A DNA stretch of 64,000 nucleotides from Nocardioides zhouii (GTDB lineage: Bacteria; Actinomycetota; Actinomycetes; Propionibacteriales; Nocardioidaceae). Where the stretch lies: the NCBI RefSeq assembly GCF_004137345.1, contig NZ_SDWV01000012.1:58031-122030 (forward strand), written 5' to 3'. Shown one piece after another: positions 28,233-35,205 of this stretch (the first letter of the stretch is position 1; each line of letters begins with the position of its first letter). A program made the position numbers and the translations under genes. The notes under the pieces were generated by a model, which did no database searches, was not told where the DNA came from, and saw nothing but the letters and a program-made list of their open reading frames with translations.

Positions 28233-28883
28233 ATGGCCGTCCCTCCCGCTCCCTCCGTCGCCGACCCGGTGGCGACCGCGGCGGCGCGCGTGAGCAAGCA
28301 CGACACCCGACGCGACCAGCTCGCCGAGTCGGCGCTGACGACGCTCGGCCAGCTCGGCTACGCCAAGACCTCGCTGCGCGAGATCGCCCAGCACTCGCCG
28401 TACTCGCACGGGGTCGTGCACTACTACTTCTCCAACAAGGAGGAGCTGATCACCTACTGCGTGCGCTACTACAAGCGCACCTGCGTGACGCGCTACGACG
28501 AGATCGTGTCGTCGTCGGAGACGGCAGAGGAGCTGCAGTCGCGCTTCGCGGCCAAGCTCGCCGAGACCATCCGCGAGGAGGGTCCGATGCACCAGCTCTG
28601 GTACGACCTGCGCAACCAGTCGATGTTCGAGCCGGCGCTGCGCGAGGTGGTCCTCGAGATCGACGGCCAGCTCGAGGCGATGATCTGGCGGGTCATCTCG
28701 CGTTACGCCGACCTGGCTGGCCGACCGGCTGCCCTCGATCCCTCGACCACCTACGGCATGCTCGACGGGCTCTTCGCCCAGTCGCTGCTCTCCTGGGCGA
28801 CCGGTCCGCGCGAGGCCCGCGAGGACGTCCTCGCGGTGCTGAGTGCGCGGGTCGACACGCTGATGCCGTCGCTGCTCGCCTGA
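28233..28883 (+). CDS. TetR-family transcriptional regulator
   Basis: A 216-residue regulator. The N-terminal DNA-binding domain has LAESALTTLGQLGYAKTSLREIA followed by HGVVHYYFSNKEELI, and the all-helical C-terminal ligand domain includes LDPSTTYGMLDGLFAQSLL. It is divergent from the SDR, saccharopine-dehydrogenase-like and acyl-CoA ligase operon, and tandem operators lie between them. It probably represses both until an acyl-CoA or related ligand binds (inference from context). Confidence 0.92.
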   Translation: MAVPPAPSVADPVATAAARVSKHDTRRDQLAESALTTLGQLGYAKTSLREIAQHSPYSHGVVHYYFSNKEELITYCVRYYKRTCVTRYDEIVSSSETAEELQSRFAAKLAETIREEGPMHQLWYDLRNQSMFEPALREVVLEIDGQLEAMIWRVISRYADLAGRPAALDPSTTYGMLDGLFAQSLLSWATGPREAREDVLAVLSARVDTLMPSLLA

Positions 28884-28890
28884 TCCGGTT

Positions 28891-28904
28891 CTCCACAGAT
28901 TGCT
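28891..28904. promoter_or_regulatory. 14-bp element shared with the RNase toxin promoter
   Basis: CTCCACAGATTGCT occurs here, 44 bases before the first WXG100-like gene, and again identically at 30889-30902, 46 bases before the toxin gene. Similar CTGTGGA elements recur before other accessory genes in the window. The role is unknown; co-regulation is inferred. Confidence 0.55.
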
Positions 28905-28948
28905 GTTCGGGGCTCCCGCTCGCGCTCTGGGCCGGTCACGATCGACCC

Positions 28949-29266
28949 ATGATCCTCTCGGGAACGATCACCCTCGACCCTGCCGCCCACGCCGCCACGA
29001 CCGCCGCCCTGCGCGAACGGCTCGAGGACCTCGACGTACGCCGTCGCCGGGCCGACCGGTCGATCGAGGGCGTCCTCGCCACCTGGCGTGGCAGCGCCGC
29101 CGACGCCTTCCGCGCGCGGTGGGAGGAGTGGAGCGCGGCGACGGCGGGCGTGGTCGAGGAGCTCGCGGTCGCGACCCAGGCGCTCGACCTCGCGCGAGCC
29201 GGTCTGGCCGCAGCTGATGACGGTGCCGGCGGTTCGTCCGAGCGTCTCGAGGGTCGGCTCCGATGA
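28949..29266 (+). CDS. WXG100-like protein
   Basis: A 105-residue helical protein with the ESAT-6-type helix-turn-helix hairpin; the turn reads WRGSAADAFRARW (W-x-G). Proteins of this type are exported by type VII secretion as dimers or act as partners for larger effectors. ATG 28949 follows the shared 14-bp element. Its stop overlaps the next WXG100 gene by ATGA, so the pair probably forms a heterodimer. No ESX secretion genes are in the window. Confidence 0.85.
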   Translation: MILSGTITLDPAAHAATTAALRERLEDLDVRRRRADRSIEGVLATWRGSAADAFRARWEEWSAATAGVVEELAVATQALDLARAGLAAADDGAGGSSERLEGRLR

Positions 29267-29562
29267 CCTCGTTCGACGTCGACCTCGGCGAACTCCGCGC
29301 GGCGCTCGCCGAGCTGGCCGCCTGCCAGCGCGACCTCGTCGGCATCGCCGCCGAGATCGACCAGGCGCAGACCCGGCTGCAGGACGACTGGACGGGGCGT
29401 GCCGCCGATGCACAAGTGCTGTCGTACGCCTCCTGGCGCGACGGGTGCGCCGCGATGGTGACTGCGCTCGCAGGGTTGCGAGCGATCGCCGGCGCCGCGG
29501 ACGACTCCTACTCACGTGCGGCATCGGCCAACGTCGAGATGTGGCGGCAGGTCAGCGCGTGA
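29263..29562 (+). CDS. WXG100-like protein
   Basis: A 99-residue partner of the preceding gene, with two helices joined by DWTGRAADAQV (W-x-G turn) and Ala-rich amphipathic flanks. Translational coupling (ATGA) supports a 1:1 complex. Its 3' end overlaps the convergent MOSC gene by 11 bases. Together with the RNase toxin 1.4 kb downstream it suggests a type VII-secreted toxin system. Confidence 0.85.
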   Translation: MTSFDVDLGELRAALAELAACQRDLVGIAAEIDQAQTRLQDDWTGRAADAQVLSYASWRDGCAAMVTALAGLRAIAGAADDSYSRAASANVEMWRQVSA

Positions 29563-30295
29563 CGGCGACCCTGCCCGGCGTGACGACCGTGGCGTAGACC
29601 CCGAACATCGGCTCGCCGGCCTTGTTGGTCGGCCTGCTGTGCGTGAGGGCCTTCAGCAGCCGCGCGTCCTTGGCGCCGGTCTCCGGGTGGTGGTCGATGA
29701 CCGCGCACCGCGGGATCGGCCCGCCGATGCGGATCGTCGCGACGCCGACGGTCATCGTCCGGCCCAGCCACGTGTCCTCGACCCAGGGCTCGTCCGTCTC
29801 CACCACCAGCGTCGCCCGGAAGCGTGCCGCCTGCTCGCCCTCGTCCAGCGCGTCGAGGGAGGCCGTCGTCACGAGGGTGATCGGATCGGCGAAGACCACG
29901 GCACCCCGCGGCGACCGCGCAAGACGTACGTCCTGGCCGAGGTGAACTGACATCAATTCAGCGTGCGGTCCGTCCGTCAGCGCGAGGTCGACCTGCCTCC
30001 CCCAGTAGTCGCACGTGATGGTCTCGCCGCTCGTTGTCGCAGGCCCGTCGACGGACTCGCCGCTCGGCAGCGTGAGCACCAGCGCGTCGTCGTACGACCG
30101 CGCGACGACGCCTATCAGCGACGGGCGCTGGACGGTCCTCAGGACGCGGCCCTGCGCCGGGTCGACAAGGCAGTACGCGCGATCCCCGACAGGACCGCGC
30201 TCATCGAGGTCGATGTGGTCGAGGGCGAGGTGGCGCATGCCCTTGACCGGCGAGAACCCGGCACGGCGTACGACGAGCTCCTCCATGCCACGCAT
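29552..30295 (-). CDS. MOSC domain protein
   Basis: A 247-residue protein with an N-terminal MOSC beta-barrel (VRRAGFSPVKGMRHLALDHI; GPVGDRAYCLVD) and a C-terminal MOSC domain containing the conserved cysteine in IPRCAVIDHHPETG. MOSC proteins bind the molybdenum cofactor or carry sulfur for it and can act in N-hydroxylated compound reduction. It is inserted, on the opposite strand, between the WXG100 genes and the toxin gene. ATG 30286 is an alternative start. Confidence 0.88.
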   Translation of the reverse strand: MRGMEELVVRRAGFSPVKGMRHLALDHIDLDERGPVGDRAYCLVDPAQGRVLRTVQRPSLIGVVARSYDDALVLTLPSGESVDGPATTSGETITCDYWGRQVDLALTDGPHAELMSVHLGQDVRLARSPRGAVVFADPITLVTTASLDALDEGEQAARFRATLVVETDEPWVEDTWLGRTMTVGVATIRIGGPIPRCAVIDHHPETGAKDARLLKALTHSRPTNKAGEPMFGVYATVVTPGRVAVTR

Positions 30296-30310
30296 GCTCG
30301 CACGGCCGGC

Positions 30311-30817
30311 TCACGCGCGGCGCGGGCGGAAGACGATGACGTTGTCGGGCCTCTTCCGGCTGCGCTGGGCGAGTGGCCGCGGCTGTGGCTGTGGGACATC
30401 GCAGGGCTCCGGCAGGGGAAGTCCGTGCACCTCGTCGTTGACGACCGCGACGAACCGCGCCACTCGGTCGCCAGGCCCGCGACCCAGGACGGCGCCACTG
30501 AGCACGTGGTCGAACGTGAACTCCGCGAACTTCTGATGCCCCTCCGCCTTCGCGCCGGGACGGAGCAGGTGGTCGAGGACGAAGCGGAGGGAGTCGACCA
30601 TCCACCTCGAGTCCTCCTCGCCGTTCCACTTCAGGCAGCAGCCGTCCGGACAGACTTCCCACGCCAGCCGGGCGAACGGCACCGTCGGGTCCCCACGACC
30701 CGTCGGTGTTCCGCGCAGGGTGCCGTCGGAGTCGAGGAGGCCGAAGAGGAACGCGCTCTCGGCGTCGTTGAGTGCGGGCCGGACCTGGATGCGGCCGATG
30801 AAGTCGTGATGGGTCAT
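30311..30817 (-). CDS. hypothetical protein
   Basis: A 168-residue soluble protein starting MTHHDFIGRIQVRPAL at ATG 30817, with two close cysteines (EVCPDGCCLKW) and a Pro/Arg-rich tail. It contains no recognised domain. It lies 15 bases upstream of the MOSC gene and is probably co-transcribed. The longer open frame to 30937 would overlap the toxin promoter elements and is not favoured. Confidence 0.65.
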   Translation of the reverse strand: MTHHDFIGRIQVRPALNDAESAFLFGLLDSDGTLRGTPTGRGDPTVPFARLAWEVCPDGCCLKWNGEEDSRWMVDSLRFVLDHLLRPGAKAEGHQKFAEFTFDHVLSGAVLGRGPGDRVARFVAVVNDEVHGLPLPEPCDVPQPQPRPLAQRSRKRPDNVIVFRPRRA

Positions 30818-30863
30818 CGCCCTCACCTGCCCACGCCGGTAGGGCGAAAACGCCGGTATCCGG

Positions 30864-30902
30864 ATCTGTGGAGAACCCCGATCGCCTCCTCCACAGATTG
30901 CT
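30864..30902. promoter_or_regulatory. inverted CTGTGGA elements upstream of the toxin gene
   Basis: ATCTGTGGAG (30864-30873) and CTCCACAGAT (30889-30898) form a perfect 10-bp inverted repeat with a 15-bp spacer, 51 bases before the toxin start. The right copy extends to the 14-mer shared with 28891-28904. Possible binding site for a common regulator of the T7-type toxin genes, or a DnaA-box-like site. Confidence 0.55.
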
Positions 30903-30948
30903 CGGAGGGGGTCGCGAGGGCCCCGGCGATCCGGCAAGGGTGGTCGGT

Positions 30949-32328
30949 GTGCGGATCACTGTGGAGTGCGGCGGGTTCACCCGGGCGGCCGACGCCTGCC
31001 TGACCGCCAACCACACCAGCGCCGTGCTGACCGAGTCCCTCCCCGCGCGACTCGGCGCCTCGGCCGGGATGGCGGGCAACGACGCGACGAGCGTCGGCTT
31101 CGCGGCGGCGTACGACGCCGGCGCGCGCGAGGCCGTGGCGGCGCTCGCGGACCTCACCCACGCCTTCATCGGCGCGGGTCGACTCCTGACCGCGACCGGC
31201 GCCAACCACGCCTCGGCCGAGGTCGGCGCTGGCGGGATCGCCGTCCTCGGCCATGCAGGCGGCGACCTCGACGACTCGGCCTTCGTCCGCGTACGACCGG
31301 CGTCTCCTCCGACGAGCCTCGGACACCAGGAACCGTCGCTCGGCGTCGTCGACGCCTGGATCCTCGACCAGGTCGAGGGCTTCGTCTGGCCCGGTGCCGA
31401 CGTCGAACGCCTGCGCGCAGCCGGCGACGCCTGGCGCCGAGCTGCCGCCTCCACCGCAGGTCTTGCTGACCACGTCGACATGGCGGTCGCGCTGATCGAG
31501 GGGCAGCGCTCCCCCGAGGTCCCGTACGCGGTCGATGCCCTCGGCGAGCTCACCCGCCTCATCGGCGACACCGCCTGGCAGCTGTCCCACCTCGCCGACG
31601 CGTGTGAGGAGTACGCCGACGCGGTCGAGGAGACCCGCGACCGCACCCGCGAGCTGTTGGGCGAGGTCGCGCAGATGATCGTGGAGGGAGCGGCCATCTC
31701 GGTGATCGTCACCGGTCTCACCGGCGGTCTCGGCGGCGGTGCGACTGCAGTTGCCGCGGCTGCCCGCGTGCGCTCCCAAGCCCCTCGGTTCTACGCCCTG
31801 CTCGTCTCGCTCCGCGCCGGCGTCGCCGCGACCGCGGCCCGGCTCGAGCGGGTCCGCGACGAGCTCGCGGTGGTGCGGACGCGTGTGGAGAAGTTCGTCC
31901 GGGTGCCCGTGCGAGATGAGGTGGGGGCCGTCAACCCGTCAGCATGGGTGCCACGCAAGCCCGGCTGGCTCCGGTCGCACGAGGTGCCTCCTGGACACAC
32001 CATCGAACGGCACGTCGGAAGGACGTTGGACGAGTTGACGCAACGGTTGAACCTACGGCCAGGCATGCCTCTCGCTTCGACCTTCGATGACCAGCAGAGC
32101 GCCGAACGCCTCATCGCGTTGACGCTCGAGCGGCGGGCCGAGGAGATTGAAACGTGGCTGCTGGACCCGACGCACCGCCTCACTCTCATCGAGGACCTGG
32201 CGCAGCGGACCGGAACAACGATGGGGCGAGACGGAATAGTTCATACGCCGACCGGCATCAGAGTTGTCTTGTTGCCCGACAGCCGCGCTCGATCAGGTTG
32301 GCGCATACTGACAGCGTTCCCCGATTGA
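30949..32328 (+). CDS. polymorphic toxin with WXG100-like N-terminus and C-terminal RNase A-like domain
   Basis: A 459-residue putative type VII effector. The N-terminal third is alpha-helical and WXG100-like (THAFIGAGRLLTATGANHASAE), and a hydrophobic Gly/Ala segment lies at about 245-275. The last ~110 residues match the bacterial RNase A-like toxin domain: HVGRTLDELTQR, ASTFDDQQSAERLI, and terminal GWRILTAFP. His355, Arg366 (11 residues on), Thr455 and Phe457 occupy the spacing I recall for the H, R, T, Y active site of CdiA RNase toxins, with Phe for Tyr. GTG 30949 has AAGGG upstream. The immunity gene follows 12 bases later. Confidence 0.85.
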   Translation: MRITVECGGFTRAADACLTANHTSAVLTESLPARLGASAGMAGNDATSVGFAAAYDAGAREAVAALADLTHAFIGAGRLLTATGANHASAEVGAGGIAVLGHAGGDLDDSAFVRVRPASPPTSLGHQEPSLGVVDAWILDQVEGFVWPGADVERLRAAGDAWRRAAASTAGLADHVDMAVALIEGQRSPEVPYAVDALGELTRLIGDTAWQLSHLADACEEYADAVEETRDRTRELLGEVAQMIVEGAAISVIVTGLTGGLGGGATAVAAAARVRSQAPRFYALLVSLRAGVAATAARLERVRDELAVVRTRVEKFVRVPVRDEVGAVNPSAWVPRKPGWLRSHEVPPGHTIERHVGRTLDELTQRLNLRPGMPLASTFDDQQSAERLIALTLERRAEEIETWLLDPTHRLTLIEDLAQRTGTTMGRDGIVHTPTGIRVVLLPDSRARSGWRILTAFPD

Positions 32329-32340
32329 GGAGGATCGACC

Positions 32341-32640
32341 ATGGAAGCCGTGAAGTATCTGATGGGTGCCTACTTCCACCAGGACTGGGACATCGACGGT
32401 GGACTCGTGTCCGACACCGTCTCCGCGTTTCTCCGCGAGCGGCGTGAACTGGTCATGGCGACGGTCGACCAGATCGGCGCGCTCCTCGAGGTAGACCTGC
32501 CCGAGGGAGGGCTGGATGCTCAACTGGAGGAGTGGGGCTGCCAGTACTACGCCGGCGAGACGGATGACGCGTACCGAGCATGGCTCAAGGACATCCGTGA
32601 CCAGATGCGCTCGTTCCTCTCCACCAGCGCAGCTTCCTGA
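32341..32640 (+). CDS. CdiI-type immunity protein for the RNase toxin
   Basis: A 99-residue acidic protein beginning MEAVKYLMGAYFHQDWDID; the YFHQDW motif is characteristic of the CdiI_2 immunity family associated with RNase A-like CdiA toxins. It would bind and neutralise the adjacent toxin in the producing cell. GAGGAGG lies directly upstream and the gap from the toxin stop is 12 bases, so the pair is one operon. Confidence 0.85.
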   Translation: MEAVKYLMGAYFHQDWDIDGGLVSDTVSAFLRERRELVMATVDQIGALLEVDLPEGGLDAQLEEWGCQYYAGETDDAYRAWLKDIRDQMRSFLSTSAAS

Positions 32641-32653
32641 TCACACTCCCTGA

Positions 32654-32803
32654 CCCGCGGGCGCCGCTGAGAACACCGCCGAGGGACTCGGCGGCGACGA
32701 TGCGTGTTGGAGCGCTGGTGAGCACTGCATCCAGACGCGTCCAAGTCTGACCGATATTGCACGCGAGCTGGCAGACGAGATCCGAAAGGCACTCCAGTCA
32801 TGA
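32654..32803 (+). pseudogene. C-terminal relic of a second toxin
   Basis: An open frame without a plausible start runs from just after a TGA at 32651. It ends with the coding-like amphipathic stretch LTDIARELADEIRKALQS. Its stop overlaps the start of the next gene by ATGA, the arrangement expected of a toxin-immunity pair. It is likely the surviving tail of a toxin cassette displaced by the RNase cassette (inference). Confidence 0.4.
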
Positions 32804-33156
32804 CCACGTCGCAGGACCTCGTACGTCGACTCGTCTCGGACTTCCCCGACCTCCAGGCGATGATGGACGAGCACCTCGCCGATCAGGAGGGCGAGCTGCT
32901 GCCCTACCTCTTCCTGGCGGACGTCGCGCGGTGGGCCCACAAGGCCCTCGACGCCGATCCCGAGGGGGTAGGCGATGTCGTCGACTGGTTGGAGGACGAG
33001 TTCGTGATCGCCGAGCCCGCCGAGCAGGACCTCATCGGTCTCGGTTTCGTGGAGGCGATCCCGTTCCCACCCGAGGGCGCAGCGCTCTTGCTGCGCCTGG
33101 GGCCGGCGCTTACGCACGTGGCCGCGGAGCTCGGTCTCCTGCCGGCCGCAGACTAG
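32800..33156 (+). CDS. probable orphan immunity protein (DUF7674-like)
   Basis: A 118-residue acidic protein: FPDLQAMMDEHLADQEGELLPYLFLADVARWAHKAL, then VVDWLEDEF and a helical tail. The composition and pattern resemble small immunity-type proteins of the DUF7674 group. It sits just behind an RNase toxin-immunity pair and starts inside the stop of a toxin relic, so it is probably a retained immunity gene against a lost toxin. Confidence 0.65.
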   Translation: MTTSQDLVRRLVSDFPDLQAMMDEHLADQEGELLPYLFLADVARWAHKALDADPEGVGDVVDWLEDEFVIAEPAEQDLIGLGFVEAIPFPPEGAALLLRLGPALTHVAAELGLLPAAD

Positions 33157-33234
33157 GCCACCTCCTCACGGCCCTTGGGCAACAGCCGAGCCCCAGGACG
33201 GACCTAGCGGCGCGGTGCTCCACTGTCGCAGCGT

Positions 33235-34338
33235 TCAGCCGTTGTCGACCTTCAGCGGCGCGAGTGTGCCGAGGGACTCGGCGACGACGACGGCGTCGTC
33301 CCCGGGCTGGAGGCGGAAGTCGGGGCCGGGGTTGACGAAGGACGCGTCGTCACGGCCGACCGCGAGGAGGGTCGCGTTGTGGTCGCTCCGCATCCGCGAG
33401 GACAGCTCGTCGATCGACAGGCCGATGTAGTCCTCCGGGAGGGAGACGCGGTAGAGCTCGGACCCCTCGCCGCCGGACACGATGTCGGTGACGATGCCCG
33501 CGATCCCGGGGTAGAGCGACGACCGGGCGAGCAGCCGTGAGGCGATGCGCGACGTCACGACGATCTCGTCGGCGCGAGCCCGCTTGAAGTGCTCGACGTG
33601 CGCAGGGTTGTTCGCCTCGACCACCGTGCGCACCTGGGGAGCGATCGTCTCGATCGCCATCACCGTCAGGATCGAGCGCATGTCGGCGTCATTGCTGGCG
33701 TCCGCAGGACAGACGATCGCCGCCATCGCCTCCTCGATCCCGGCCCTCCGGAGGTCGTCGGCGTTGGTGCAGTCGCCGCTGACGAAGTAGGCGAGCGACC
33801 CGGCCGGGTTCTTGTCGGAGCTGTGCACCACGACGACCTTGGGCGTGTACTCGTCGGTGGACAGCTCGGTGATCAGTTCCCGTGCGGTGGAGTTCCACCC
33901 GCACACCACGATGTGGTCGCGGTAGCCCGATGCACCCATGCCCTGACCTTCTTTCAGCAGGAAGTCGATGACGAAGCCCACGAGCGCACCGGTGATTGTG
34001 GCGACGATGGCGACGCCGAAGAGCACGAGCAGCCAGCTCACGAGATACCCGGCCACGGACGTGACGTACGACGCGTCGCCCGCACCCATCACCGTCGTGA
34101 CGCCCCAGTAGAAGGTCGCGCCGAACGACTCGGCGACGGTTCCGACCGAGTCACGCTGACCCTCGATCGCGGTGACGACGACCGACGCGACCGCGACCAC
34201 GGCGAACAGCCCGAGCATCAGGCGGAGGAAGAAGCCGCGCTCGATGCCGGCGGTGAGCCGCTGCGCGTGGAAGCCGATGCGGCGCAGCACCGGGGAGACG
34301 AACACGTGCTGCAGCCGGCGCGCCAACCGTCCCCTCAT
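33235..34338 (-). CDS. potassium channel-like protein with RCK/TrkA-N domains and unusual filter
   Basis: A 367-residue protein: an N-terminal cytosolic segment, a helix (FFLRLMLGLFAVVAVASVVV), a pore loop and second helix (LVSWLLVLFGVAIVATITGALVGFVI), then a TrkA-N nucleotide-binding domain (HIVVCGWNSTARELI) and TrkA-C. This is the two-helix MthK/RCK channel layout. The position of the TVGYGD selectivity filter reads TTVMGAGD, so strict K+ selectivity is doubtful. ATG 34338 has GAGGGA upstream. It is divergent from the metalloprotease gene. Confidence 0.85.
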   Translation of the reverse strand: MRGRLARRLQHVFVSPVLRRIGFHAQRLTAGIERGFFLRLMLGLFAVVAVASVVVTAIEGQRDSVGTVAESFGATFYWGVTTVMGAGDASYVTSVAGYLVSWLLVLFGVAIVATITGALVGFVIDFLLKEGQGMGASGYRDHIVVCGWNSTARELITELSTDEYTPKVVVVHSSDKNPAGSLAYFVSGDCTNADDLRRAGIEEAMAAIVCPADASNDADMRSILTVMAIETIAPQVRTVVEANNPAHVEHFKRARADEIVVTSRIASRLLARSSLYPGIAGIVTDIVSGGEGSELYRVSLPEDYIGLSIDELSSRMRSDHNATLLAVGRDDASFVNPGPDFRLQPGDDAVVVAESLGTLAPLKVDNG

Positions 34339-34463
34339 GGCATCCCTCGACCCCGTCGGCAGCGGCCGCTCCGCTGACGGACCGATGCTGCCAGCGCTGC
34401 CCCGTCGCTGACTAGATCCGCTAGACCGCTGACGCACGCCCGCGGACACCCGAGAATCAACGG

Positions 34464-35204
34464 GTGCCCCGGCGTACCTCCACCTGGCTGACCGTCATCG
34501 CGACGGCCGCGATGCTCGCTGCCGTGGTGGCGTGGCACCCGTCCGAGCAGTTCGCGACGGTCCGCAGGGCGATCGGCCTCGGCGCAGAGCGGCCGCTGCC
34601 CGCGCCCGCCGTCGTACGCGCGGGCGGCACGTTCACCTACGCGATGACCCAGCCGGGAGCCGGCACCGACCCGGTGGGCTGGGACCCGTGCGAGGAGATC
34701 CGCTACCGGGTGAACCCTGCCGGCGAACCGCCAGGCGGCCGTGAGCTGATCGACCGTGCCATCACCCGCGTCAGCGAGGCGACCGGGCTGTCGTTCGACG
34801 ACGAGGGGGACACAGACAGGCGGCCGTTCCCCGGCGGCGTCAAGCTGTTCGGCCGGCCCGACCCCGTCGTCATCGGCTGGGCTGACCCGACGGAGTACGC
34901 CGACCTCGCCGGGCAGGTCGCGGGTGTCGGCGGCGCCGTGGCCGAGCAGGGAAGCAACGGCCGGGTGCACTACGTCAGCGGCGGCGTGGTCCTCGATGTC
35001 GAGGCGTTCACCCCGACCGCCGTCGCGCAGCAACCGCGCGTCCTCGAGGCGATCGTGCTCCACGAGCTCGCCCATGTCGTCGGCCTCGCGCACGTCAGCG
35101 AGCCGATGGAGCTGATGTTCGCGAACAACATCGGCCAGGTCTCATTCGGCCCCGGCGACCGCGAGGGTCTGGCCCGACTGGGCTCCCTGCCCTGCGGCGG
35201 CTGA
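34464..35204 (+). CDS. secreted matrixin-like zinc metalloprotease
   Basis: A 246-residue protein with an N-terminal signal or anchor helix (WLTVIATAAMLAAVVAW) and the metzincin zinc site HELAHVVGLAH near residue 200, followed by the Met-turn region EPMELMF. Two cysteines (DPCEEI, LPCGG) could form a disulfide linking the ends of the domain. It probably acts outside the cell on peptides or proteins. The start is GTG 34464. It meets the photolyase gene end-to-end, one base apart. Confidence 0.88.
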   Translation: MPRRTSTWLTVIATAAMLAAVVAWHPSEQFATVRRAIGLGAERPLPAPAVVRAGGTFTYAMTQPGAGTDPVGWDPCEEIRYRVNPAGEPPGGRELIDRAITRVSEATGLSFDDEGDTDRRPFPGGVKLFGRPDPVVIGWADPTEYADLAGQVAGVGGAVAEQGSNGRVHYVSGGVVLDVEAFTPTAVAQQPRVLEAIVLHELAHVVGLAHVSEPMELMFANNIGQVSFGPGDREGLARLGSLPCGG

Positions 35205-35205
35205 C

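Noticed and set aside
30201..31721. A 506-residue minus-strand frame across the toxin gene
   Set aside because: It overlaps three convincing genes, has Ser/Pro/Arg-rich composition and no motif.
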